Translations under genes and position numbers: made by a program
Notes under the pieces: model-generated
Told to the model about the DNA's origin: nothing
The model's database searches: none
Seen by the model: only the letters and a program-made list of their open reading frames with translations
Source of the DNA: Konateibacter massiliensis
GTDB lineage: Bacteria; Bacillota; Clostridia; Lachnospirales; Lachnospiraceae
Assembly: GCF_900184995.1 (NCBI RefSeq)
Contig: NZ_LT860098.1
Location: 315,001-379,000, forward strand
Direction of reading: 5' to 3'
Length of the DNA: 64,000 nucleotides
Shown: in pieces, positions 53,493 through 62,270 of the stretch
Layout: the number at the start of each line of letters is the position of its first letter
Numbering within the stretch: position 1 is the stretch's first letter

Positions 53493-54275
53493 TTATATCA
53501 CCTTCACATAACTGTTTTCGTATTTGTGTATCACATTTACACCAATGCAGGACAAAACAAGTCCCACAACAAGCCATAACAGCAGCCATGGCAAATCAGG
53601 TGTCGTAGAGTATATCATGCAATCCCTCATGCTACTGATAATCAATGCCACCGGATTGAACTTCAGCAAAATAGTCGCATAAGGCTCATCAACTCTGCCC
53701 GCAATTGAGTAAAAAATACCGGACATATAAAATACCAGTTTCAATAAGACGGTCATTACATTTGCCAAATCTTCCACAAACACACCAAAGTGAAGCAATA
53801 CGGCGCTAAATCCAAACGTCACAACCCCCAGTATAAGCAGTATCGGGATAACAAACAATATATTTAAGCTGATTGGAACACGTAATATAACCATCATAAT
53901 AAGCACTAAACAAAAAGAAATAAACATCTTAAATCCGTGAGAAAACATTTTAACAAAAATCAGAATATATTTCGGAATATATACTTTCGTTACAATCTGA
54001 GCATTCTTCGTCACCAGCGTTACACTTTGCTTTACTGTTCTCTCAAAGAACTGCCAGCAGGTTAAGCCAATAAATACAAATGCCGGAAAATACTGCTCTC
54101 CTTTTCCAAATACAATCAATGCAATAAAAGAATACACCAGCATAAACAAAAGCGGATCCAGTATCCACCACAGCCAGCTTAAGTGTGAGTTAGCTGTCTC
54201 TGACTTCAACTCCGCCTTACCGGAATATATCGTGTATTTGTAATATTTTTGTATCTTTTTGATAAACTCTTTCAT
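53493..54275 (-). CDS. ABC transporter permease for polysaccharide or teichoic acid export (TagG/Wzm type)
   Basis: A 260-aa membrane protein with six helices and the ABC2 fold. The N-terminal amphipathic stretch ends in SHLSWLWWILDPLLFM, the W-x-x-L-D-P-L motif of the TagG/Wzm/KpsM family. FVFIGLTCWQFFERTVKQS and the C-terminal hydrophobic pair complete the fold. AGGAGG precedes the ATG. It would export a glycan that has been fully polymerised in the cytoplasm, in contrast to the flippase-dependent polymer of the adjoining operon. Confidence 0.92.
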   Translation of the reverse strand: MKEFIKKIQKYYKYTIYSGKAELKSETANSHLSWLWWILDPLLFMLVYSFIALIVFGKGEQYFPAFVFIGLTCWQFFERTVKQSVTLVTKNAQIVTKVYIPKYILIFVKMFSHGFKMFISFCLVLIMMVILRVPISLNILFVIPILLILGVVTFGFSAVLLHFGVFVEDLANVMTVLLKLVFYMSGIFYSIAGRVDEPYATILLKFNPVALIISSMRDCMIYSTTPDLPWLLLWLVVGLVLSCIGVNVIHKYENSYVKVI

Positions 54276-54289
54276 TCGTCCTCCTCGAA

Positions 54290-55492
54290 TCAGAAACTTT
54301 TTATCGCTTCATAATTCCGCTTACAATTATCAGAATCATAAAAGGTAAAAAACGCTTCCTGACGCTGCCTATATTCAATATCATTTGAGAATTCCTGACT
54401 CCCGTAATGCACAATCTGTTCCACCAGTTGTTGTCTCTCCTTACAAATCGGTCCAAACCCATCTTTCTCATAGCTGAAGTAGCCTTCTTCATAATGCTCT
54501 TTTCTAAATTGCGAGACATCAAACTGAAAATATATCTGCGGCTTTCTCATATAGCCAAAGTCCATTGCTATACTAGAATAGTCCGTAATAAGCAACGCTG
54601 CCGACATCAATAGCTCCTGTACTTCATAATTTTTTTCATCGGCAATCTTAATATTGTGGCTGTTCGCATGAAATGCCCTGCCAAACTTTTGCATCTCCCG
54701 ATGAGGGTAAAAAATTAACTGATATCCGTTTTTCTCTATATATTGTATCAAATTTACATCGTCCAGCAGACCCTGCCATTCTTTATAATACTCCGTCTCT
54801 TGAAACACTTCCAGACGTTTCCCATCCACCTTGTTAGAATCAGATGGAGGTGAAAGCCAGCCACGCCAAGTAGGCATAACTAAAATCAGTTTCTTATCTG
54901 TAACTGCATGATACAAGTTATCAAAGCGGCACATTCCTGTTAACCTTACACCGCCTGCAGGATAGCCGAATTTTTCTTTTACAAATTCATATTCTCTCTG
55001 TACACCGCACATAAACATCTGGATTTTAGAATTTTTATAATGCAGAAATTCCACATTATCCTTCGTAATCCCATGCTGTAAAAAGACCCTTTTATTCTTC
55101 CTTATCTCATAAACTTCAAGCAGGTAACAAACTGCTGCGTTAGGCTTACCACCCTTTTGGGTACTGACATTTTTTTCTGCCGCCAAATAGTAAACCCAGT
55201 GTCGGAAGGAACCAAACTCTATCACTTCCCCCAACAGCGCTACCTTTTCATAGTCAGGTGACTTTCTTTTTATTGCATATACCACATCCTGCTTTGGTTC
55301 TTTTTCTCTTATATAGCGGAACAGCCAGTAACCATTGTCCCTCGCCTCATTTGCGTTTTCGCATAGTAACCACATGGAGGAACGTCTTCTTCTCAGCACC
55401 GCGCCAAAGGGCAACGCCGCAACAAAAAGAAAAACATGCAGAATATCTTTTATCTTAATCTCTTTGATTTTAACCCAAAACCCTTGTTTCAT
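54290..55492 (-). CDS. TagF/TagB-like CDP-glycerol glycerophosphotransferase family protein
   Basis: A 400-aa protein of the glyphos_transf family. After an N-terminal amphipathic helix, QHGITKDNVEF holds the conserved His, MPTWRGWL the donor-site region, and FYPHREM and LLITDYSSIAMDFGYMRKP the second conserved His and the Ser-Ser segment that binds the CDP donor. It polymerises or adds glycerol- or ribitol-phosphate units onto a lipid-linked glycan on the cytoplasmic face. I use ATG 55492; the GTG at 55504 lies too close to its GAGG. It is first in the operon with the ABC exporter. Confidence 0.88.
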   Translation of the reverse strand: MKQGFWVKIKEIKIKDILHVFLFVAALPFGAVLRRRRSSMWLLCENANEARDNGYWLFRYIREKEPKQDVVYAIKRKSPDYEKVALLGEVIEFGSFRHWVYYLAAEKNVSTQKGGKPNAAVCYLLEVYEIRKNKRVFLQHGITKDNVEFLHYKNSKIQMFMCGVQREYEFVKEKFGYPAGGVRLTGMCRFDNLYHAVTDKKLILVMPTWRGWLSPPSDSNKVDGKRLEVFQETEYYKEWQGLLDDVNLIQYIEKNGYQLIFYPHREMQKFGRAFHANSHNIKIADEKNYEVQELLMSAALLITDYSSIAMDFGYMRKPQIYFQFDVSQFRKEHYEEGYFSYEKDGFGPICKERQQLVEQIVHYGSQEFSNDIEYRQRQEAFFTFYDSDNCKRNYEAIKSF

Positions 55493-55537
55493 GCTCTTTT
55501 GCACCCTCTATTATTTCCAGTAATATAGTTCTTAAGT

Positions 55538-55566
55538 ATATTACCATATCACTGTATAATCGTCAA
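55538..55566 (-). promoter_or_regulatory. Promoter of the teichoic-acid-like operon
   Basis: On the minus strand, TTGACG (55561-55566), a 17-nt spacer and TAATAT (55538-55543), with TGG directly before the -10 box. It lies between the LtaS-like stop at 55605 and the TagF-like start. Confidence 0.6.
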
Positions 55567-55604
55567 ACGTTATCCCTCTTTCTTCATCCGCAGGCCAGCC
55601 AGCT

Positions 55605-57671
55605 TTAGTTAAGGTAAAACATTTCATCCACTCTGTTTCCCCTGTCATGAACGTTATTATACTGAACGCTTCTGTATTCATTTATCAAATCATAATATGG
55701 AGAATCCACATCCTCATAATCATAGAGTTTACCATCAACACCATAATACCCCACTGAATTCATAACCGGCACCTGTTCGTGAACACTAAGAAGATACTGT
55801 TGATATGGTGTTAGTTCAAGTCCAATTTTATTAAAGATGTAAGCTGACAGATAGTTTAAGCTAATTCCATCCACCGTTTCCTCCTGGATATCATAATTTG
55901 CCCATGCGAAGAAAGGAACTTTGTACTTCGTCATTAATTCCTCCGTGGTCAAATCATTCTGGCTTTTGCCGAATAATTTCGCAAACCATGTTTTTGAAAG
56001 TCCCGGCTGATGGTCACCAAAGAAAACAATAACAGTAGGGTCATCCACATTCTCAAAATACTCTATCAACTGTTCCACTGCTTCATCTGTATATTTTACA
56101 AGACTTAAATAGGTTTCTGCTTCTGCATCATAATAATCTTCATCTGTAATTTTTATTTTCGTCTCAAAATTCGGATCCGTGGCTGCATTCCCATAGCCGC
56201 CATGATTTTGCATTGTTATATTAAACATAAAGAACGGCTCATCGCTCTGCACTTTGGAAGCTTCATATGTCTCAATAATTTTTTCAAAATTAGCTTCATC
56301 AGACACAAGACCTCTCAGCTTTTCACTGTCACTGAAAGCGCTAAGTGAAATAAATTGTTCGAAGCCCAACATCGGATATACAGTTGCCCTTCTAAATCCT
56401 GTAGGAAGATATGGATGCATGGCAAGATTTCCTGTGTAGTTTAGACTCTCAAAATTATACACAATGCTCGGAAACTTGTCCTTAATATATAGAGAATATA
56501 CAATCGCACCTGCCGGCAGCAAGCCCATCGAGTTGCCCGTTAAAAATTCAAATTCCGAATTAGCTGTATTTCCACCAAACACCGAGCTGTATGCCCACCC
56601 CTTGATCGTGTTCTCATCAAGACTTCTGATAAACGGCATATAATCTTCATTTGTTTCAAAGTCACCAAGCGTCTTTAAATCTGCAAATGATTCATCCATG
56701 ATTATAATAACATTTGGATTTTCTCCTGTTCCGGTATTATCACCGTATTCCTCTGCAATATCTTCTACCAGCTTAACACTATATCCCTCCGGCTCCTTTA
56801 CCATAAGTGGATTAATCGACCGAACAAATGCAACAAATGTTCCATATTTTCTATATCCTGAATGTGGATTGAACAATTTTGGCTTAACATTCCATTCTGC
56901 AAGCTGATTAGAAAACACAAACACATGCAGACAAATAGCCAAGTAAGCAACATACACAACCGTAGCCGGAACTCTTAATTTCCATGTTGGAAATGCTTTG
57001 AAGCTTTTTAATTTGCACATGACTGTGACAATAAACAATGTCATAATAATCATATAACATATATGATAATCCATAAACAACTTGTAATCATTCGCAACAC
57101 TCGCAGCCGTTTGAATTGAAAATACATCAGATGCTACCAGCGCAACACCTCTAAAGCTGTATATATAGTAGTTGATTACACCAAATAGGTTGATTACAAT
57201 TGTCATTGTGATAACTGCAATCTTTATGCTGTTAGTAATGATAAGAAATGTCAGCACAATAACAGACAATATAATAAAATCCAACAGGATATACCGCTTT
57301 CTTATGCTTGAAATTACTATAGTATAAATACTTTTCTGAAAAAATTCAAAAGCAAAATAACAATAAACCGGCGACAGAAAGAATAGTGCCCATGAGACAA
57401 GCTGATTCACCCTATCGCTCCATTTGATTTTAATCAACGCCAAAATAATGGTCAGCACCGCAAATATAACTGACACAATGGCAGTGTCCAACGTATTCTT
57501 ATTCACCGTTCCGTCCTGGGCATAAATAATATATCCTTTATTAACTCCCAGAAAAAACCATAGCCAGATTGCCGAAGCAATCAATACAACATACTTTGCA
57601 ATGCTGTTTACATTTTCTCTTGTAACCGTTTTCTTTAAGCTCCCTCTTAAATTGAATTTCTTTTCCTGCAT
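55605..57671 (-). CDS. LtaS-like phosphoglycerol transferase (alkaline phosphatase superfamily)
   Basis: A 688-aa membrane enzyme. Residues to about 245 hold five or more helices; the rest is an extracellular sulfatase-fold domain. NVIIIMDESFADL gives the metal-binding acidic start, SVFGGNTANSEFEFLTG the catalytic Thr, NHGGYG and FFGDHQPGL further metal ligands. LtaS enzymes take glycerol-phosphate from phosphatidylglycerol and build or add it to lipoteichoic-acid-like polymers. The C-terminus (after about 600) is a variable tail. AAGGAC precedes the ATG. It lies between the nucleotidyltransferase and the TagF-like operon. Confidence 0.88.
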   Translation of the reverse strand: MQEKKFNLRGSLKKTVTRENVNSIAKYVVLIASAIWLWFFLGVNKGYIIYAQDGTVNKNTLDTAIVSVIFAVLTIILALIKIKWSDRVNQLVSWALFFLSPVYCYFAFEFFQKSIYTIVISSIRKRYILLDFIILSVIVLTFLIITNSIKIAVITMTIVINLFGVINYYIYSFRGVALVASDVFSIQTAASVANDYKLFMDYHICYMIIMTLFIVTVMCKLKSFKAFPTWKLRVPATVVYVAYLAICLHVFVFSNQLAEWNVKPKLFNPHSGYRKYGTFVAFVRSINPLMVKEPEGYSVKLVEDIAEEYGDNTGTGENPNVIIIMDESFADLKTLGDFETNEDYMPFIRSLDENTIKGWAYSSVFGGNTANSEFEFLTGNSMGLLPAGAIVYSLYIKDKFPSIVYNFESLNYTGNLAMHPYLPTGFRRATVYPMLGFEQFISLSAFSDSEKLRGLVSDEANFEKIIETYEASKVQSDEPFFMFNITMQNHGGYGNAATDPNFETKIKITDEDYYDAEAETYLSLVKYTDEAVEQLIEYFENVDDPTVIVFFGDHQPGLSKTWFAKLFGKSQNDLTTEELMTKYKVPFFAWANYDIQEETVDGISLNYLSAYIFNKIGLELTPYQQYLLSVHEQVPVMNSVGYYGVDGKLYDYEDVDSPYYDLINEYRSVQYNNVHDRGNRVDEMFYLN

Positions 57672-57712
57672 TTTTTTGTCCTTACTTTAATTTTTGCTCT
57701 GCAAAAGCTGTT

Positions 57713-58630
57713 TTAAAACAGTTTTTCCGGATATACGCCATCTGCTATCAATTGTTTAAATGAAGCCACAACGACTTCTTTGTCTTCTTTATACGTTACA
57801 CCAAACCATCTATCCTTGCTTTCCAGTAATTTGACATTTGCTTTTTCTGATTTAATCAAATTGTCAATGATAATAGGAAGAAGATATTCTTTCTTTTCCT
57901 CTGCATTCCCCAGATTCTTTAAGAATTCGGAAAATCCTGTTTCCAATTCATCCATAATACTAGGCAAAAATCCCCACATATTCATAGACACATAACTGTT
58001 CTTGTCTATCTCTCTTATTGTTCCATCTGTCGAAGGTGCAATTGCCTTATCGCCAACCTTTTCGATGCCACTCGTCTCTTCCACGTCAACAAGATATAAA
58101 TCGCTGTTAACACTGCACACACCCCTTGTCACAGCTCCGTTGTCGCTCAATGTATTGCCTAAGATAAATCCTGCCATACAGTAATTGTACTTATCTCCCT
58201 TATCTTCAGCACTAACCAGATAATCATGAATTTTTACAAATGCCTCTTTACCGTAATAATCATCTGCATTTATTACCGCAAACGGCTCTGAAACGATATC
58301 TTTGCACGCAAGAATTGCTTGTCCTGTCCCCCACGGTTTTGTTCTTCCTGCCGGCACTTCAAAACCTGTTGGAATATCGTCAAGCTCCTGAAATGCATAT
58401 TCCACATGAACTACCTTTTCCATTCTTCTTCCAATTATTTCTTTAAAATCTTTTTCCAAATCCTTTCGGATAATGAATACCACTTTATCAAATCCTGCCT
58501 CTATGGCATCATAAATAGAATAATCCATTATAATTTCTCCGCTTGGTCCAACCGGCTCCAACTGTTTGATGCCCCCACCAAAACGACTTCCAATTCCCGC
58601 CGCCATAATCACCAATGTTGTACTGTTCAT
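57713..58630 (-). CDS. Sugar-phosphate nucleotidyltransferase-like protein
   Basis: A 305-aa GT-A-fold nucleotidyltransferase. The N-terminal LVIMAAGIGSRFGGGIKQL is the G-x-G-x-R nucleotide-binding loop, with GPSGEIIMDYSIYDAIEAGF and AVINADDYYGKEAF (metal-binding Asp pair) following. The PVGPSGE segment differs from standard glucose-1-phosphate uridylyltransferases; the group is usually annotated simply as nucleotidyltransferase. GGAGG precedes the ATG. Its neighbours (LtaS-like, split GT-C modules) suggest that it supplies an activated sugar for a surface polymer. The exact substrate is unknown. Confidence 0.78.
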   Translation of the reverse strand: MNSTTLVIMAAGIGSRFGGGIKQLEPVGPSGEIIMDYSIYDAIEAGFDKVVFIIRKDLEKDFKEIIGRRMEKVVHVEYAFQELDDIPTGFEVPAGRTKPWGTGQAILACKDIVSEPFAVINADDYYGKEAFVKIHDYLVSAEDKGDKYNYCMAGFILGNTLSDNGAVTRGVCSVNSDLYLVDVEETSGIEKVGDKAIAPSTDGTIREIDKNSYVSMNMWGFLPSIMDELETGFSEFLKNLGNAEEKKEYLLPIIIDNLIKSEKANVKLLESKDRWFGVTYKEDKEVVVASFKQLIADGVYPEKLF

Positions 58631-58697
58631 GTTTTTCCTCCAAACTTTTCAATTTTTTTACTTAATTATAACATATCTCCGTGTTTTTTCTATCTTT

Positions 58698-59459
58698 TTA
58701 CTCAACTAATTTATATATCACATAATTTTGTGTGCTTCCAAAAAGCTCGTATCCATAATCCGCTATCGTTTCTGTTCCACTTGAAAAATTTTCAAATACG
58801 ATATATTCACATTCTTTCTTTTTTGCTTTTTTTGCTATATATTTCACATCGGGCTCCGCACTGTTTAATTGCAGCAACACTTTATACCGATATCCTTTTT
58901 GGACATCTTTTCCCATATTTCTTCCATAAAGAAGATTGATATTCGCATTATACTGTCTAATGTAGGACACAATGCTTTCCGGCACTATTATCTTTGTCGC
59001 TCCCCCATCAGGTGCTACCATCTCGCAGATTTCAATTGCTTCCTGCGGAATCTTGTATAAGTTTTCTGCCTTATTAAAAGTTTCTGCATTGTAAACACTC
59101 TTTCCGCCAAGCACAATAACAAGCAGTACCCCCACAAACAGTATTCTCTGTTTCGACCTTTTACCTGCCTGTTCAATCAATCTGGTTGCTGCAAAAGCAA
59201 TTATTATGACACTCGGAACAAGCCAGAATATCCTCCAATAAACATCCTCACCTGCAAAATGAGTCAAAACAAGTACAATCGGCGGAAATACGACAACAGC
59301 TATCAAAGCAATAGCATAATATGCCATTTGTTTGTTTTCGTTTTTCTTTTCCTTTATCAGCAGAACAACTATTGCGGCAATCAGCAATAGCTGAACCACT
59401 CCATCTGCCGCATATCGCTCATAAGTATCTTGCACAATTTCCCAGCCACTTGTAAACAT
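58698..59459 (-). CDS. Split GT-C-like module, second subunit, copy 2
   Basis: A 253-aa membrane protein starting at ATG 59459 (MFTSGWEIV), fixed by GGAGG 5-6 nt upstream. Three or four hydrophobic segments (to about 120) precede a soluble domain of about 130 residues. It resembles the product of 60514-61290: both share a G-K-x-V-Y-x-x-E-x-F segment after the last helix, a central IRQYNANINLLYG or IRQHNASIRLVCA, and a late ECEYIVFE or GCDYLILLD. It follows its first-subunit gene by 17 nt. Together they are probably the two halves of one GT-C-like enzyme. Confidence 0.65.
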   Translation of the reverse strand: MFTSGWEIVQDTYERYAADGVVQLLLIAAIVVLLIKEKKNENKQMAYYAIALIAVVVFPPIVLVLTHFAGEDVYWRIFWLVPSVIIIAFAATRLIEQAGKRSKQRILFVGVLLVIVLGGKSVYNAETFNKAENLYKIPQEAIEICEMVAPDGGATKIIVPESIVSYIRQYNANINLLYGRNMGKDVQKGYRYKVLLQLNSAEPDVKYIAKKAKKKECEYIVFENFSSGTETIADYGYELFGSTQNYVIYKLVE

Positions 59460-59476
59460 AACTTCCTCCATTGTAA

Positions 59477-60517
59477 TTAACTAATTATGATATAGATAAT
59501 TCCGCAAACAATACACGGAAAACAGCTTATCAGATATCCAACAGATCGTTTTATCTTTCTTGTCTGAATGAGGTCTGCAAGCGCAAAACAACCAATACTG
59601 ATGGGCGCAAGAAAAACTCCCATCGAAGAAACATGGCTGGATGCCGATACAACCAAAAACAATATCAGCCAAAAACACCATACATTTTCTTCTTTTCGAA
59701 TTTTATAGCACAAGTATAATACAAATGGTATCAATCCCGCCGCAAGAAATGCTTTTCCCTGCCACAGTCTCATCAGCATAAAGCTTTGGGTCGTATTCTC
59801 TGAATAGCCTCCGAATATATTCAAGAAGCTTATCAGAATCAAAAAAACGCCCAGATATTTATTATCTTCAAACCACTCTTTTCCCCATAGGTAATAAACC
59901 ACATAGACAAAGAGCAATAAAACAAGCGGTAAAAATACGTGCGCATAGATAGTTGGATGAACCCCTGTAAGCTCCGATATTACAGCATAATAAATCGAAA
60001 AAGGTGACAACACATATCTGCTTGGAAACTCAGAGTAATTCAGTCCGGAATACGGACTCTGCCTATATAAATTGTCGTTTGCGATTGAGGTGCTTGCCAT
60101 CGCCACATAAAATGCATCATCATCATCAATATGTTCATATTCCACATACACATATGCCTGTATCAAAATCAAGACAACTGCTGCAACAAGGAAAAAATTA
60201 AATCCTTTCAAAGCTATCGGAATTTTCTTTAAACAGTTCCACAACCTCTTCCAATTTAAAGCAAGTGACACGACACTCAAAGCCAGCCAGAGAATCTTCA
60301 TCACCAATATAAGCAGGCTAAGTGAAGTCTTCAAATAAATTGCGATAAGAGCAATCGGCTGAAAAATTCCAAGAACTGCCGCAAAGCCAATCACAAAGTT
60401 AAGCGCAAGGTTATCTCTGCTATCCTGTTTTAAAAATCTTGTAATCAGATAGCCAATCAAAGTCGGTATACATAAATTCCAGTATATCACTTCCAGTATA
60501 TCAACTAAATCAATCAT
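59477..60517 (-). CDS. Split GT-C-like module, first subunit, copy 2 (DUF6077-like)
   Basis: A 346-aa protein with about nine hydrophobic helices. After the third or fourth helix, a loop reads HIDDDDAFYV (129-138) and then SPYSG (154-158); acidic residues at this place (first extracellular loop) are the mark of GT-C glycosyltransferases. The same loop in the paralogue reads HANDAYYV and SPYTG. No soluble C-terminal domain is present; that part lies in the next gene. Its ATG overlaps the stop of the upstream copy 1 second subunit (ATGA). Function by analogy: transfer of a sugar from a polyprenyl-phosphate donor outside the membrane. Confidence 0.65.
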   Translation of the reverse strand: MIDLVDILEVIYWNLCIPTLIGYLITRFLKQDSRDNLALNFVIGFAAVLGIFQPIALIAIYLKTSLSLLILVMKILWLALSVVSLALNWKRLWNCLKKIPIALKGFNFFLVAAVVLILIQAYVYVEYEHIDDDDAFYVAMASTSIANDNLYRQSPYSGLNYSEFPSRYVLSPFSIYYAVISELTGVHPTIYAHVFLPLVLLLFVYVVYYLWGKEWFEDNKYLGVFLILISFLNIFGGYSENTTQSFMLMRLWQGKAFLAAGLIPFVLYLCYKIRKEENVWCFWLILFLVVSASSHVSSMGVFLAPISIGCFALADLIQTRKIKRSVGYLISCFPCIVCGIIYIIIS

Positions 60518-61290
60518 CCTTCGCCTCCTTCCGGATTTTCAAATACCTGAAATGCCTCAAAGGTGTTCACATAAATAAATCCGTAATTTTCCGGGCTGTC
60601 CGCCTTCAACTGGTCATCGAGCAAGATCAAATAATCACAGCCAAGCACCTTGGCAAGCTCGGTGAGTTCTGCCATATCGGGTGCCGGATCTGCCAGCATA
60701 GCACGCATATCCCATATATTTTCATCCTCTTTTTCCGCCCAGTTTTCCGTCTGTTCTGGGGCACAAACTAGTCTGATAGAAGCATTATGTTGACGTATAA
60801 ACACTCCCTGCACCTCGGAAACCGCCACAGTAGGATTTTCTCTCACTGCGGTTACACAGTCTGCCAAATCCACCGCTAGATCATATACTTTTCCTTCGTT
60901 GGCGGATTTATGAAAATATTCGCTTGTGTAGACAAATTTACCGCTAAAAGCCACGAGGCATATAATTCCCGCCATAACAATAAGCTTCTCCTTCTTATCC
61001 GTCAGGCCTTTATAGACTACGGTCAGAGCATAAGAACTGAGTATTGGAATTAACAGCACCATTCCAAGCCGATAAATATGATTGTCCCCTAAAATCACTG
61101 ATTCCTGCTTAAGTAAAAAGGGATTTAACAGTATCATACTCCCTATTATGGCATAAAGAAGAATAACCCTTCTTCTCTGGTTCGACTTTACGAGCATCAT
61201 GCCGAATATCGCTGTCAATAAAAGGGTTATTTTTCCAATTCCTCTATATACTTCCAGTAAAGTTTGCACATTAGATATGAATTCCTGCAT
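60514..61290 (-). CDS. Split GT-C-like module, second subunit, copy 1
   Basis: A 258-aa protein with three or four hydrophobic segments (to about 118) and a soluble C-terminal domain. It overlaps the first-subunit gene by 20 nt in another frame and overlaps the next gene by 4 nt, so all three are translationally coupled. GAGGAAGG precedes its ATG, so it is a real start rather than a frameshift product. It corresponds to the second subunit of copy 2 over its whole length. Confidence 0.65.
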   Translation of the reverse strand: MQEFISNVQTLLEVYRGIGKITLLLTAIFGMMLVKSNQRRRVILLYAIIGSMILLNPFLLKQESVILGDNHIYRLGMVLLIPILSSYALTVVYKGLTDKKEKLIVMAGIICLVAFSGKFVYTSEYFHKSANEGKVYDLAVDLADCVTAVRENPTVAVSEVQGVFIRQHNASIRLVCAPEQTENWAEKEDENIWDMRAMLADPAPDMAELTELAKVLGCDYLILLDDQLKADSPENYGFIYVNTFEAFQVFENPEGGEG

Positions 61291-62269
61291 CCTTCCTCTT
61301 CCTTCTTGTAATCATCTTCTCGATAGTAAAACTAAATCCCAGCACCGCAACCAGAAGTATCGATAACACAATTCCCGTTGTAGGCACTGTCATAATTCCT
61401 ACAATAATCATCATGAAAAGCATAACCAAATCTATTTTGGTCCGATTCTTCCTTAATAATTTAAATCCAAAATAAAAAATTCCCGGAAGAGCAATATTAT
61501 ATAAAAAACTTCCGCCCTGCCAAATTGTAGTGGACAGCATCTCATAGGAAGAAGCATAATTCCTTCCGATAAAGAAATTACCCACACAGATGATAAGTAA
61601 AAAGATGCCCATCGCTCTCTTATCCTGCTTAAATAACAAAAGTCCAATCTCTCTGTACAAAATATAACCGATTGGAATAAAAAGCATCGGCACCACAGTG
61701 TGACACATAAACGCCGCCGAAACGCCTGATATCTTCGCAAGCATTGCCCAAAATACAGGAAGGGAGGACAACACATGATACTTGTAGTCACTCCACTGGA
61801 CTTCTGTTCCGGTATATGGTGAAAACGCAAGTATTTTGTCACTGCTTAAAGTTGTTGCCGTCATTCCCACGTAATAGGCATCATTCGCATGCAAAAATAC
61901 ATACCTGACGCAGACGACAATCTGTATCAGAATAAGTACAAGAATTATACCATCTAAATAGGTAAGGCTCTTTCTTTTTATTCCCCAGCTCTTTACCTGC
62001 TCCTTTAAGTAACTCTTTGCTGTAACGGCGGAGATTATCACAATAATCACAACCACTCCCGCCCAAACCATCGTCAGCATTGTAAGGCTCTGTCCCATCA
62101 TAGTCGCGGGAACAGCAAGCAGCTCAAATAAGACAAGCATCATGATACAGCCGTATAATACCGCTTTCAGCATTCCACTCTGTTTTTCCTTGGCAATCCT
62201 TATCGGTACAATTCCCAGCAGTAATGCCACTACAAAAAAGAGAATTACCATCTCAAAGCTCTTTAGCAT
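61271..62269 (-). CDS. Split GT-C-like module, first subunit, copy 1 (DUF6077-like)
   Basis: A 332-aa membrane protein with about nine helices. The loop HANDAYYVGMTATT (128-140) and FSPYTGTEVQ (149-158) matches HIDDDDAFYVAMASTS and SPYSG in copy 2 and has the acidic residue placement of GT-C enzymes. The C-terminus ends in a basic segment (ITRRKRKDAG) after the last helix. GGAGAG precedes the ATG. It starts 1 nt after the RmlD stop, so the modules and rmlD are co-transcribed. I recall that such proteins are often annotated DUF6077. Confidence 0.65.
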   Translation of the reverse strand: MLKSFEMVILFFVVALLLGIVPIRIAKEKQSGMLKAVLYGCIMMLVLFELLAVPATMMGQSLTMLTMVWAGVVVIIVIISAVTAKSYLKEQVKSWGIKRKSLTYLDGIILVLILIQIVVCVRYVFLHANDAYYVGMTATTLSSDKILAFSPYTGTEVQWSDYKYHVLSSLPVFWAMLAKISGVSAAFMCHTVVPMLFIPIGYILYREIGLLLFKQDKRAMGIFLLIICVGNFFIGRNYASSYEMLSTTIWQGGSFLYNIALPGIFYFGFKLLRKNRTKIDLVMLFMMIIVGIMTVPTTGIVLSILLVAVLGFSFTIEKMITRRKRKDAGIHI

Positions 62270-62270
62270 T

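Noticed and set aside
54301..54522. Alternative minus-strand frame inside the TagF-like gene
   Set aside because: Out of frame with conserved TagF motifs and without its own start signals.
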